Shown piece by piece: positions 51,485-62,188 of a stretch of DNA of 64,000 bases; the stretch's first letter is position 1; each line of letters opens with the position of its first letter. The position numbers and the translations under genes were made by a program. The stretch is from contig CM076666.1 in NCBI GenBank assembly GCA_038496675.1, positions 11,649,517 through 11,713,516 on the forward strand, in the 5' to 3' direction. The DNA is from Rachycentron canadum. Lineage: Eukaryota; Chordata; Actinopteri; Carangiformes; Rachycentridae. The notes under the pieces are model-generated. The model was given only the letters and a program-made list of their open reading frames with translations. It made no database searches and was not told where the DNA came from.

Positions 51485-54400
51485 CATTTGTTTTATATAC
51501 CATACCTTCTAAGTGTAATAGAGTTGCCACTAAATTCACTTTGGTTAGACCATGCCCTCTTCTCTTGTTGTGCATGGCATGTCATTTCACACATCACATT
51601 TTAATCAGTAAACAATCACTGAAGCAAGTAGTGAAGTGTCTCCTAGCACTCCAGCAGTTTAGTTCATCTTGAGCCATCACCCCATCTGCTCAGCAGTGCT
51701 CTTCACATGATGCAGTGAATAGACACCACCAGAGTAGAGCATATTACAAAGTCACATTCTCAGACTAAGAACAAAAATACTTGCCCTTGTTTACATGATA
51801 CTCTGTCGCTTCTCTCAACATTTAAATACACAATCTCATACCGGTGGCTTCGCCAGAAATAAGAGTATTCAGTGCTTTGACAGGCCCATTAGCTGATGGA
51901 GTCGAGTGTGGATGAGTGGATGGACAGCCGCAGGGCACTGTGCCATGCAACAGCCATGTGGTGTGCAGTCACAGTGGATCACGCTAGGAACAGCCTCCTC
52001 TCCCACCTCTTTTGGCGTGATCTGGCGGTCCACACACACACACACCACCCCCTACCTGTCATCCTGTCATATCACCAACACACGAGGCTGTCATCTCTTT
52101 TGTGCGTGCCTCGCACTCCATTGCCCCCAGACTGAAGTCATGAACCTACAGGGACTGAACAGCTGTCATCGTGTTGTCCCCGATTGGCTGCTAAGACCCA
52201 ATTCAGACGCCATTTATTGTTTGGGCTGCTGCAGCCCTTTCAGATGCATCATGTGATTTCATTGCCATGCCAACAGGGTGTGAAGTAGGCAGGCATTTGA
52301 CTGACACAAGCAGAGAGTGACGCACTTGGTGCCCTGGCACTGGAAAATTAAAGGGGACAGGAAACAAGTGATGGCCCATTGAGAAAAGCGAGGGAATCTG
52401 TTAACAGTAACCTTTTTGCTTAATGTAGCGTGGAGGAGAAGAATTAACACTGAACAGTGACAGGACTCCTGAATGGAAAATCACTTTATCTGGCCCTTTA
52501 AAAAAGTGTCTCTTTGTAACCCCTGTGGGTAAGAGCTGAGCATACACTCACTTTTTACGCAAACGCAAATGGTCGCACACACACACTCACTCTCTTTCTC
52601 ACACACCTTTGAGGGCACTCATTCACACTCATGCACATGTTCACTCGCGCACTCATAGATTTAAGTGCTGGGGGCCTTTATTGTGATAGTGCTCACAAAA
52701 GTGTGAAGAGTAGCAGAGTAATTGTCTGAATCTAAACATGGGGGATATAATGAATATGTTGGTGTGCACTATGGCAGAAAGAGTACACAAGAGGAGAGTT
52801 GCTGCCAGAGATTAACAGGTGTGTGTATTTTCACATAAACGCCACGCATCCTGCACAAGGTGTAGTAGTAGGTGAGATTGAGAGAATGTGTTTCTGCACT
52901 TTCTAAAAAACACTTAAATCTCAGCTTTGCATCTTTGTCTTCATTCAGGTAAGAAATACATACGTGGGCTGCAAACACTGAACATATTGCTGGGCGCACT
53001 GCCTGCTTATTTGTGCTGCTGTGTTATCTGATCTTGTAGTCTAAGCAACTTGATTATCCATGTTTTCCCTGTGTGTCTCCAGCTCATGCCTTACCCATGT
53101 TCAGAGAGGCTCGACAGCGGAGCACACGGAAACAGCTGGAGAAGGACAGACTTGACCCCAAGAAGTCCCACAAACCTGAGCCTCCTGTGTCTGGACCAGG
53201 TACTGTGCATTTGTTTTTGTTTTTATTAGAGCAAAACATAAAAAAAACAGGTAATAAAAAATATAGGCTATAGGGCTAAGGCTTTTAACAGTCCAAAGCA
53301 TTTCAATTTAAACAACAACAAGTCTAGGTGATGAACACTGGGAAACACACTCTGCTTGTGCATAACAGGCAGTGGTTATGCATTTTTTGCACCTGTAGGC
53401 ACATATTACTCTTTTGTTTTTAAAATACCAGTGAAAAACTGTGCCACTGACTGGAGATGTTGGTCAGTAGCGAAATCCTGCAGACTCAAGAGTAACAAAC
53501 CAACAGTGCACCTGATCACAGCTTATTTTAAGAATAACATGCTCAAATGGGTGCAAATGTATTTGCTACAAACAGTGTTGGTGCTGGACAGAAAGCCAAC
53601 ACTGTCAGTAAAGTAGGGTACGGCTCCACTGCTGCTTTTGTTCTTGCAGTGTATTATTAGTCATGTTTGTAAGTGGATGACTATGCAATTCTGTTTGAGC
53701 CAGATGTACAAAGCTGTACACAGTTGTTGATGTGTTCATTATTATGCAATCCAGCTGAAGTCAAGAGCTATAACAGCACTGCTCCCACTTGGCCTCTCAA
53801 AGAATCATTGTAGCCTGCTGTTGCCTCATATTTTTTAACTGCTGGGACACAATAATGCATTGTGAACTTTCTCCATCGAATCCATTGTCAATGTATTTAT
53901 GTTTATGCTACAATATACACATCCACACCTATACATAATCATAGATACAGTTTGAGCTTTGTTCCAATAAGCTGTGGTTCCAGGCAACACTTCCTGTTTC
54001 ATTGTATTCCAGCTGGCTCTTTGCTGCTGTTTCAGTTGTGTCTTTTCACTTTCACTGTTATTTCACTTAATCCTTCAGTATTATGTCCTTAAAACAATCT
54101 GATGGTTCCACCATGTAATAAAGTACTTTTTTTTTCTCACACTCAGATGCAAAAAAACATGTTTAAACATGTAGTTATGGAACATACAACAACACAAAAG
54201 ATAAAATTTACCACAAAACTATCAAAAAAATCTCTCAAGGCAAATGTTTTAAAAGTAGGCTGGTATTTATCAATATCAATGTTCCTTTGTTTTGCTCTCT
54301 GTTCCTACTTGTCAAGGTATGAAAACACACTATATTCACGATAGAGTCCAGGACTTTATAAGTAAGAAACACTGCTCAGATAAATGACATTAACCCAATG

Positions 54401-56541
54401 CTTTTGTATGGAATTGTATGTAAGTATGGAAACGCGTAGAATCACAGGGGTTGCAAGGACGGCAGTAAAGTAAATTGAACAGTCTGCAAATTCAAATTTA
54501 GGTCGTTCTCATAAAAGTAAGTTTGACTACTTGATAGCAGGCCAGTGGTTTTTTAGATGACAGGCTGTCTGTATATTGTTTATTCTTGGTGTGAATTGAC
54601 TTGCATAAGTGCAAGGTAATGCTGGTGGATGGCTGAATGCTTACAAGCAATGGAAAGAAGTGCCCCTCAATCCCAAACAACCCCACTGCCCAACTACAGC
54701 AGGAGATCTTTGTGTCTTTAAGTGTGTGTGTATCTGTCGATGTCTATCCTAACCATGATCTTTTAAGACAACCATAATAATGTCCTCTGGAAAGCAGGAA
54801 GGTTTTTCCCCCAAAAGCCCCATTAAATGCAGTCAAGTCCAGCCAGCAGCATAAATGTACTGTAACTCCAGGAGAGAGCACTGTAGCTTTTATGCACTGC
54901 ACTGAGACAGGGATGGTACAACTGCAGAAAACAGAACACTTCCAAAGTAATAAAAAGCTCATAATGTGATAACCTACTGTTGTAGTATAAAGTATTGGGA
55001 GCATTTTTATTATAAATATAATCCAATGTCATGTAAAGTAATAAACTCAAATTGCAATACTGAAGTGGACTTCAGTATTACAATTTACACACATCACTGA
55101 TTGTTTAATGCCAAATCATGTCCGATGCCAAATCATGTGATTGTTGTCAGAGAATTGTCGATTACAGTAGATTAGCAAATGATGACATCATCTGGCTGCG
55201 AACACTGGCCAATTGCAGATTGCCATATCAGTTGTCACCTCATTAGTATCTATCATGCCATACTGGGTTGGGTTTTGGTAACGTTTGACAACACAGCAAG
55301 TTTTGCTTTATTTATTATATCATGGGGTTTTTAAGGTGTGTGTGTGTTTTGCTGTCTGCAAATTTATTATTAACTTTTACTTAAAAATATAATCAAGGTG
55401 TGTTTGTGAAAATGCTGCTGAACTAGCCCATCATACTGAAGTCAAGTACATTGTTCTCACACTGTCCTTTTTTTTTGTTTTGTTTTTTTTGTTTTTCTCC
55501 TTATGTAAGTTTTAACCCAATCTAATTCGGTGTCCATGTGTGTTGGCAGGTCGTGGAGGCAGAGTAGCAGCTCATGGTGGCACTCTGTCTTCATTTATTG
55601 TGAAGAACATAGCTTTAGACAAAACAGATGACAGCAACCCACGAGAGGCTATTCTACGTCACGCCAAGGATGCTTCGGAGAACCCTTACTGGGTTGCCCC
55701 AGCATACACACAGTAAGAAAATCTTTAACACATCACCAACACACTCTGTTCACATCACTGTTTCTCTCTTCCTCACTCATCTTCTCTCATTGCTTGGCTG
55801 CCTCTCATTTGCAGACAGTGTAAGCTGAGTACTGGCAGTGCTGCTTATGATGTTGTGATAATACTTGGGTTTCGTCCTACTGGTGTGACACATAAATGTT
55901 TAAAGAGCTGTGCAGTTTTACACGTATGATGAGAGTAATGGACAACTTTAGATCACAATCAGACTCAGACAGCTATGTGAGAGTGGAACAAAGCTGTGAG
56001 CCAAATCAAACAGTCTGGTTCACATACACTGCTGCAAGCAAATGACCTGTAGTTCAAAATAGTAGTTATTTATATTGTAGTAGATAAATCAGATGATGTG
56101 CGCCATTGGTAAGAAATCTTGCTCTCTTCCAGGGAGTAGATAAATGGTCACTATCATGGCTTTCTTTGTTTGGCTCTGACACAGAAGAAGCTCAAGTTAA
56201 TTCTGCTGAGGAACAGCAGTGCGAAAAGTAGGTCTAGCCTGGGTCTGAGTTCCTATACAGTCCCTGTTTCATTTAGCACCTCTAGCCTTCACCCTCAGTT
56301 GGCCTGTATAGAAGAAATTTTGTCTGAAGCACTAAAATTATATTATCTAACTTTGTATTATCTAACTGTCATCTGGTTATTTTCTTTAATTAACAATTTG
56401 TTTCTTTGCTCTGAAGTTGTTAAATCATTGCTTGCTTTTGCGAATCCCTTTAGGACCCAGCCAGAGCCTGTGTTTGCAGAGGAATCAGAGGAGGATGAGG
56501 AAGCTGACAAGGAACCAGAGTGGAAGAAACGCAAGATCTGA
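21393..56541 (+). CDS. wdr70: WDR70, WD40-repeat nuclear protein
   Basis: This gene has eighteen exons that splice in perfect phase to 1,947 bases, giving 648 residues against 654 in human WDR70. Order along the protein: a short N-terminus with the conserved MGFSGFGKKARTFDL; an acidic Ser/Asp/Glu stretch (exons 4-5); WD40 repeats at about residues 179-500 (LVTGGYDYDVRFWDF, TCSNDGTVRTWD, GCQDGTIQIWD, SRGGDDTLKMWD, GTGNGLAKVYYD); and a C-terminal tail with the conserved RSTRKQLEKDRLDP, ending in the basic EWKKRKI, a likely nuclear signal. Human WDR70 is a nuclear factor linked to CUL4-DDB1 ligase and RNF20/40-dependent H2B ubiquitylation in double-strand-break repair. The ATG at 21393 opens a 25-base exon. 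An alternative in-frame ATG in exon 2 (at 22158, SDGDMASVMGF) is also possible. All donors and acceptors are GT-AG. Confidence 0.97.
23633..23660. repeat. 10-bp perfect inverted repeat in wdr70 intron 5
   Basis: AACGTTCACA at 23633-23642 is mirrored by TGTGAACGTT at 23651-23660 around an 8-base loop. It could be a hairpin or a paired regulatory half-site. No further evidence is seen. Confidence 0.8.
23810..29005 (+). CDS. wdr70: wdr70 exons 6-9 (first WD40 repeats)
   Basis: The exons are 23810-23869, 24426-24559, 26092-26245 and 28929-29005. They encode KIPDTHEITLQHGTKTVSAL, then the first blade (GLDPSGARLVTGGYDYDVRFWDFAG) and the DRDGF..MECVKGDQYIVDMANTKGHTAML block, up to the CSNDG half-blade. 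Exon 8 starts only about 60 bases after the end of a Tc1 transposon fragment. The introns between these exons are 23870-24425, 24560-26091 and 26246-28928. Confidence 0.94.
25771..26028 (+). mobile_element. Tc1/mariner fragment (5' end, truncated)
   Basis: The fragment begins right after a TA dinucleotide with CAGTGCATTCAGAAAGT, the typical inverted-repeat end of a fish Tc1-like element. It jumps by internal deletion to the pre-transposase leader (TTGATTGGAGTCC, AAAGGCACACACC). It then ends within the first transposase codons, where KLRDRIVSRYRS can be read near 25993-26028. No intact transposase is present and the right end is missing. The remnant sits in wdr70 intron 7, about 60 bases before the exon 8 acceptor, without disturbing it. 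Identification is from remembered fish Tc1 sequence. Confidence 0.75.
26308..26351. repeat. (TA)n microsatellite, 44 bases
   Basis: An uninterrupted TA dinucleotide run lies 62 bases after the wdr70 exon 8 donor. It is self-complementary and probably variable in length. Confidence 0.95.
32529..32733. repeat. Two long T homopolymers
   Basis: T runs of 23 (32529-32551) and 21 bases (32713-32733) lie 160 bases apart in wdr70 intron 9. They could be poly(A) tails of minus-strand retroposed sequences, but no body or target duplications were recognised. Confidence 0.7.
34840..35175 (+). mobile_element. Possible degenerate Tc1/mariner-like element end
   Basis: The stretch ends in TGTTCTCAAACTTTTGGCTG near 35151, which resembles the ends of fish Tc1-like elements (AAACTTTTGACCGGTAGTGTA). 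The preceding 300 bases read like repeated-element sequence rather than unique intron. No transposase frame is visible. The left boundary is a guess. Confidence 0.4.
35524..50549 (+). CDS. wdr70: wdr70 exons 10-14 (remaining WD40 repeats)
   Basis: The exons are 35524-35698, 42815-42914, 43359-43443, 43543-43681 and 50449-50549. They encode VRTWDLNSEKKHKSVFKPR, CTYSRDGKLIAAGCQDGTIQ, CLSFSYDGMTLASRGGDDTL, TDCCFSPDDKLLVTGTS and VVRCLWHPKLNQIMVGTGNG. These are regular blades with the WD or WD-like dipeptide at the end. Three of the five introns around them exceed 6.5 kb. Confidence 0.94.
35699..42814. other. wdr70: wdr70 intron 10 (7.1 kb)
   Basis: This is the largest intron in the window and is mostly unique sequence. 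It includes the G11 run and a POU/SOX-like string at 37295-37307. The plus ORF 36364-36774 (136 codons) spans ordinary intronic sequence with no recognised domain. No mobile element was recognised with confidence. Confidence 0.65.
41138..41148. repeat. G11 homopolymer
   Basis: Eleven consecutive G residues lie in wdr70 intron 10. This is a G-quadruplex-prone and assembly-sensitive spot. Confidence 0.9.
43682..50448. other. wdr70: wdr70 intron 13 (6.8 kb)
   Basis: This is unique to moderately repetitive sequence. An 18-base string GCAACATCCATAGTGCAA occurs twice, at 47502-47519 and 49051-49068. CA/GT-rich microsatellite-like tracts lie at about 49255-49295 and 49590-49635. No gene was recognised. 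Confidence 0.65.
50680..50940 (+). repeat. Dispersed short teleost repeat (SINE-like) in wdr70 intron 14
   Basis: The sequence contains TTGGACAAGATACTGAACCC, then a run of GTGAATG-like phrases, then AAGTGCTTTGAGTGGTTGAT and ACTAGAAAAGCACTATAT. This combination is widespread in percomorph fish genomes. There are no clear target-site duplications or tRNA-like promoter boxes, so its class is uncertain. The element is diverged. Confidence 0.6.
51315..56541 (+). CDS. wdr70: wdr70 exons 15-18 (C-terminal tail)
   Basis: The exons are 51315-51394, 53083-53199, 55550-55712 and 56454-56541. They encode RGAKLCVVKSKPKKKQAETL, HALPMFREARQRSTRKQLEK, the block ending SFIVKNIALDKTDDSNPREA, an acidic EESEEDEEADKEPEW and the final basic KKRKI. 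The tail is predicted to be disordered apart from short conserved motifs. The stop is TGA at 56539-56541. Confidence 0.94.
51454..51483. repeat. (CA)15 microsatellite
   Basis: This is a pure CA run of 15 units in wdr70 intron 15, preceded by an imperfect CA-rich lead from about 51425. The Val/Cys-rich minus-strand ORF here (51381-51575) is a product of the repeat. Confidence 0.95.
55049..55086. repeat. 38-base near-perfect palindrome
   Basis: Arms 55049-55066 and 55069-55086 are reverse complements at 17 of 18 positions, with a 2-base centre. The left arm is AAATTGCAATACTGAAGT. It lies in wdr70 intron 16. A 14-base direct repeat, ATGCCAAATCATGT, follows at 55108-55121 and 55125-55138. Confidence 0.9.
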
Positions 56542-57116
56542 AAGGCTTCAACAGCAGCTCATCGGAGGGTGTGTTTGTGGTTGGATATACCGTAACCACA
56601 AGGTCTCAGGTTCAACCCCAGAATACTGAGTTACTGTCATAAACTCTGCATAGAAGCATCAGTTAAATGACTAAATTGTACAGTCGTCCGGAATTTGGCT
56701 TTAAGTGTGTATGTATCTATATGCACACCTCTGTGTTAAGTGTGCAGGCATTTTAACTGACCACGTATAATATAATTTTATACACTTTTATTTTCCCCTT
56801 TTTGCAATTCATCAAACCACTGGAAGATTTTTTTATTTTTTTATGCCTGCTCTGATTGTATGGACTTTATTTGCATCATTTCTATTGCCCTCTCCTCCCA
56901 TCTCCAGAGTTTGCTAATGCCTCATAAATCAGCTCCAGATTTTGTGGTCTGGTTCTGGTCACCAGCTATGAAGTTTGCCAGTTTGTAAAAAGTAAAATGC
57001 AAAGAAATTTCAGTCAGTTTTACTTTGGATTGTGTATGTTTTAGGTTTTTTTTTTTTCATACTGTTTTCCATCTCAATAATTACATAAAGGAATTTGCAT
57101 TCTCTTGTCAAACAGT

Positions 57117-57122
57117 AATAAA
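57117..57122 (+). terminator. wdr70: wdr70 poly(A) signal candidate
   Basis: AATAAA lies 576 bases after the wdr70 stop codon, and a second copy lies at 57308-57313. Either would give a 3' untranslated region of about 0.6-0.8 kb. A 29-base T run lies between them (57202-57230). Confidence 0.5.
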
Positions 57123-57195
57123 TTTTATCCCAAGTGAAGTCTGGAGTGACAGATCTGTTTTTACCAGCTGATCAAAGGGATTCTCCTGCCAAATA

Positions 57196-57201
<6 letters not shown>

Positions 57202-57230
<29 letters not shown>
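57202..57230. repeat. T29 homopolymer downstream of wdr70
   Basis: A pure T run of 29 bases lies between the two wdr70 poly(A) signal candidates. Its length is error-prone in sequencing. Confidence 0.9.
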
Positions 57231-57234
<4 letters not shown>

Positions 57235-57348
57235 GGCACTAACTCAAACCTGCAGATGCATAGTACAACCAAATCTGGGCAAAGCTGCTGTTTGACTGGC
57301 TGCTTTAAATAAAGTATTTACAAGATACTTTTTGCACAGAAAAAAATT

Positions 57349-57393
57349 GAAACAAAACCTTGATTTAACAGTGTAAAATCAAGGTTTTGTTTC
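57349..57393. repeat. Perfect 18-bp inverted repeat, 9-base loop
   Basis: The left arm GAAACAAAACCTTGATTT (57349-57366) and the right arm (57376-57393) are exact reverse complements. Weaker pairing continues outward. It lies just past the second wdr70 poly(A) signal candidate. Confidence 0.95.
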
Positions 57394-57399
57394 TAATTT

Positions 57400-60300
57400 A
57401 ATTCTAATTCAAAATATATCAAAGTCTTTAAGTTTATTAACATAGTTTTCAACCACATCTCACAGTCTTCCTCAGCAAGCTGAAGTTTGCTTAGTTGACA
57501 GCTTTAATTTGCTGATAAAGACTGAGACTATGAACCTTGAGTTAAGATTATCAAATTAACTTTGTGTAGCTTGAGGTGTCAACACTCGAATTCCAGTCAG
57601 AAATTGCATCACGTTTCTCAGGGGTACAGTTGCTTTCATACCTAAATCTTTTAGATTAAATGTAGGTGTGGCTACAGCCGCACCTTAGTGTTTGTTGCAT
57701 AGTCTCTGCGAAAACAATAAGAATTCTTCATTTTTGTTTGAATCCCCTGTATAGTGTCAATAAATTTTATCTGACAGAGAAAACCACAACACGCAGATCT
57801 AATGAAACCCATGTTTGTGTTCTTTACACAACTCTCCAGAATGCAACCTCTGCCCACATGTGAGCAGTCTTTTGTTTTTCAAGTACAACAATGAGACATT
57901 TTGAGTCACATAGTTTGTGTCTCTGTACAAAATTTGAATCTTACTGAAATGACAAAAACTTCCACTGATATCTGATGTTGCCTTCTATTATAGACATGGA
58001 AAGACTTAACAGTCAATATCAGTTGTTTAGCTGGCTTTTATATTCTGTGACTTACAATGGGTGAAACTGTAGAACAATCTGTCTTTCCTTGCCAACCAAA
58101 ATTACAAGCAGACAACTGAATGTCTGTGTCCTGGAAGACATGCTGTGGCCATAAAATCACCAAGAAACAAATACCAGGACAAGAAATACGGGAGGACTAA
58201 AATAATGACTGATGTTTTTAAGAGCAACGAAACTGGAGATGAGGTCCTCTTCGCTGCCAAGTGATGAACCAGTTGCCCCATAAGGAAAGTGGAAGTTGAC
58301 CTCCAGGTACAGGTACTTTTAAGATACAGCGCAGACCTATTAAAGGGTCATTTCAGCCAAATTAGAAAAACATCAGTTTGTCTGTCTATAACACAGGAGA
58401 TGAGTTTGTGTTTGTGCTACTTAAATCACAGAGAAGACATGTTCCAGTCGCATTTTGAGGATACGCTGTGCTAATTTCTGTTATTTTCTTCATACCAAAA
58501 CAAACAGCGCATACTCCATTATTCCCAGCTCCAAGCCCATTAGTGGCTAAATGTTCATAGTAATGAAGGAATGTGTTACACAGAGAAATAACATGTCATA
58601 TATCAGGCTCTGGCTACACAGAATCGGGTCAACTTGTTGGTTTTGGACTTTTAATGGAATTTGTTGAGAGATGACACTTATCCTTAGGGTCACACAAGTG
58701 AAATATTTAAATGCTACTTCATTTTATTCTGATGCCTTGCAAATTAACTCAATACAGCTCATGTAGTACTCCGGCTAACTCACCTTCAGCCCCTGCTTAA
58801 TGACTCGCTCCCTGCCCTTTCCTCATCAGCATTGACATATCTTCTTTGCAGAGTGGAAACATTGCGGAGCGCCTTGATTTACAGCTCAGTGGCGTTTTAC
58901 CGCTCACTTTTGTTTACTGTACGACCCTGGGCTGGTGTTCAGGAATGCAGAAAAAGAGGGGACACCACACTACCAAGGCCATCTCTCAACCCATCCTCCA
59001 TTACACCCAAATTTTCATCCCCGTTTTTTTTTTTTTCTTTTTTAAACATGATGCTTGTGTAAATACATCCTAGGCAAATTGGCACCATCTGGCACCGGTG
59101 GACGTTTGTACATGGCAGAATACCAGGAGACACGCTCATTTAATAGAAACAAGTTTAATTCTGTAAAAAGTTATAAAATGAATATTGTACAAAAATAAAG
59201 TTTGCCGAGAGCTTTGGTTCTGTAACACAAAACAAGTGAGACGACATGACAGGTTTTTTTTTTGTTTTTTTTTTCACAGAGGTGTTAACACAAGAAGGAG
59301 TGAAAACAAATGCAATCCTTTCTTCTAATACTAACACTGAGGATTCCTTCGCATCTTTGCTTTTTGCTTGTTTACCTTTGTATCAAAACCAGAGGACTAA
59401 TCGCCAAGGAACAGTTGAGCAAACAGTCATGAAGATGAGAGGGCAAGTGGTCACAGTTTACACACTTTAATGTATGGTAGTGAGGAGTGGCAGGACGCAC
59501 CGAGGCTTCTGGAAAGTCTCCTAACTGCACATTCTCATCTGGAAAGGCTTATACACAAATCAGTTGTTAAAGGGGAAGATGATCCAATTGATGAGGTATG
59601 CTGTGATAAAAGCTAGATTTTTTTCTCCTCCCCTTCTCCTTCTGTGTAGTGTTTGGCCTAAATTCATCTTGATGCAGTGGATTTGTTCTGTGTGCAGAGG
59701 GATTACACAGTAAAGCTGGCTTGCTTGCTGCTGGGTGGGCACAGATACCTTGGTCCCTAATCCGTGCTAACATCAAGACCTACCCGAGGGATCTCTTTGT
59801 TCCACTTAAAACGATCCCCTCACAGGGTCTCAATGTGCACAGCAACATGCTTTTAAGGAGCCTCCTGTTTTCCTGGATGTATGTTTCTGCTATAGTTTGG
59901 GAATAAACTTAGCTGAACATGTTACTACATGAAGAAAGCGTGCTGAGCCTACCAACCGTCTTCATATGCTTTTGTTGAAATGTCTAGTCTTCAGATATTT
60001 ACATCAGTTTCCTGATGACAGCCGCTACAGTAGCTAGATCTTTCTTAAACTGCCAACGTCAAAATGCCTTTGCCAGCAGGGATATTTGGTTAAGACTCAC
60101 GTTAGAGGATCTCTTTCAAATCCCCTTTCAGGGAGCAAGACCCGTCTGTCAGAGCCCAGACAGGAACACAGGCAGTCCCGTGAACTTTAAAGCCTATTGG
60201 GACAGTAACCGCTGCAAAGCCTTTGCTCAGACTTGGTGCAAGGCCAGAGTGAGGTTTCGGGTAACGTTCACTGATAGGCAGGTATTCTAGCAGCTTCTGT

Positions 60301-61023
60301 ACTCTGTGACTCAAAGGAAAGATCCTCAAAGGCACCTACAGATCCTCAGAGAGACAACTACTCTCTCTCTTAGATTTCAACTCAAACGTGTGACAGCTCC
60401 TGTTTGGAGTGACGTTGAATCTATTCTGGATTATCAATTTGAAAATCGCTTTAAAAATTAACAGCAGCAAATAGTCATTTGTCTCCTTGTAAACAAACAG
60501 TAAAATGATGCCATAGTTGGATCAGTCTATACCCAGGTGCTGTGAGGAGAGAGCATCTGAAGTCCTCCGACTTAGCATGGTCACATTAATGAAAATGAGG
60601 TGAATTGTCCACAAACAAATCTACCCTGCCGTCTCTCAAAACACTCCAAAACAGCAGATCACTTCAATCGAAAATCTTCTATTGGTCCCCTCTGCTCTGT
60701 CTCTTTCTTCACTCCTTTGACTTGATAGCTAAAGATGTTTCTGTTCTGTTTTTTTTATTTTTTATTTTCTTGGACTCCTGAACTGAGAAACCCTGGAATC
60801 TAAGTGAAGCCAATAAGCATTATTAGGATGTGTGTGTGTGAGTGTTTAGCAGTTGTGAATTGCCTTGTAAGATTTTTGCATGAGAAAATGCTCCACTTTG
60901 GCACCATCCAGGACAAAGCTTTTAAATAAATAAGAAAAATGACAATTTCTTTTATAAAATGGATTGAAATAAATAACAATAAGTTAATTCCATCTTAATA
61001 AATATACCTCTTACACACACGTG

Positions 61024-61056
<33 letters not shown>

Positions 61057-61628
61057 GATTGGATTTTACGTAAATGTGTTGCACCAAAAAAGTCTTTGCT
61101 GAACCCCTGTGTGGTATTTCTCATCACTTGGCTCTAAATGTAAATGTCAACAACCAGACTATGCAGTGGAAGTGATTTAGATCGCAGCTGAATATACTCC
61201 TCAAACCTCTACATTCATCTAGTCTTAGGAGCCAGCCATGGAAAAACTGATGTTCCTGGGAAAATGAATTCTTCCAGAGAAGAAGAAAAGAAAAAAAAAA
61301 AAAGACAAGCTAAACAAAGTTTTTTTTTTTTTTTCACTCTCACCTTTTTTAGACAGCACAGTTAGCAAATCTGGAAGTGTAACAGTATTGATTTTTCTGC
61401 AGAGTACTGCACACTTTCTGCATGCGTCTGATTCAAGCGTCAAATACTGGTCATAGGATCTGGAGGACTGAAATGTACAGTCGTCTCCTTTGACAACACT
61501 TCCTCTTTGACCTCATATGCCCATTTCCAACAGCGATCCCTCCCTTTGCAGGACCAGCTTATAAAGTCGATCCTTAGTTCACTGCTGCTGGATGATGTCC
61601 CTCATTTTGTCACATCTGTGTGACGACC
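57400..61628. other. Convergent wdr70/gdnf intergenic and untranslated DNA
   Basis: No coding exon was recognised. The right part probably includes the gdnf 3' untranslated region on the minus strand, because the stop codon is at 61631-61629. Minus-strand poly(A) signals (TTTATT on the plus strand) occur around 60755 and at 58723-58728, and the true end cannot be chosen. A TA repeat and homopolymers near 59025, 59250 and 61290-61335 are present. Short ORFs here look incidental. Confidence 0.6.
61024..61050. repeat. (TA)n microsatellite, 27 bases
   Basis: A TA run lies in the probable gdnf 3' untranslated or downstream region, flanked by GTGTATAT-type sequence. Confidence 0.9.
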
Positions 61629-62188
61629 TCAGACACAGCCACACTTCCTGGCAGAATGCTTCTTCAGTGTGTGATACACCACATTGTCATCCAAGAAAGA
61701 TAAGTCATCATCAAATGCGATTGGTCGACAGCAGGTGCGAGAGGGTGTGTCCTTGTCCAGCTTCTTGTTGTGTGTGAGGTTGTTCAGGATCTTGTCATAG
61801 TTGGTCTCCGCCTCTACGCAAGGGCCACTGCAGTACCGGAAGATAAGCTCCTCTTTAGTCTGGTACCCCAGCCCCAAGTCCGTCACATTGAGATGGACCT
61901 CCTTCAGCAAGCAGCCTCGACTCTGCACCGATATCCTCTCCCTCCCCTTCTCGCCTCGGCCTCCTTTACTGCCTCGGCTTCCCCCTCGCCCCCGACCCCG
62001 CCTCCTGTCACCATGTCCTCTCCCCTCGCCCTTTGCGACTCCTATGTTTGCTGCTCCCCTCTGTCTCTGCTCCCTCCGTCCTCTGGAGCCCCCGTTGGGC
62101 TCTGATGATCTGCGGAGTCTGCCAATAGTAGCCTCGATAAAATCCATCACATCATCAAACTGATCTGGATAGGGACCTGTGATGTCAT
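61629..62188 (-). CDS. gdnf: GDNF, last coding exon (partial gene)
   Basis: The exon encodes 185 residues to the stop, entering in phase 1 after a good acceptor (tgtgtcttccag). Order: the conserved propart end (GPYPDQFDDVMDFIEATIGR), the furin-type site RLRR, then a 159-residue mature chain. The first 65 mature residues are Arg/Gly-rich (16 Arg, 19 Gly). The last 94 residues are the cystine-knot domain, the same length as in human GDNF. All seven cysteines are present (RGC, RYCSGPC, RTCC, KCGC), as are two N-glycosylation sites (NVT, NLT). GDNF is a secreted TGF-beta-superfamily ligand that binds GFRA1 and signals through RET in enteric, renal and dopaminergic development. The upstream signal-peptide exon is not recognised here and probably lies beyond position 64000. 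Whether this is the teleost a or b copy is undecided. Confidence 0.97.

Larger units (their letters stand above)
51395..56453. other. wdr70: wdr70 introns 15-17
   Basis: Outside exons 16 and 17, this stretch holds the (CA)15 repeat, CA-rich tracts near 52030 and 52570-52640, and the 38-base palindrome with its neighbouring direct repeat. The 123-codon plus ORF at 56170-56541 is the last wdr70 exon joined to intron read-through. Confidence 0.7.

Noticed and set aside
61770..62163. Plus-strand Pro/Ser-rich ORFs
   Set aside because: They are antisense shadows of the GC-rich Arg/Gly codons of the gdnf exon on the minus strand.
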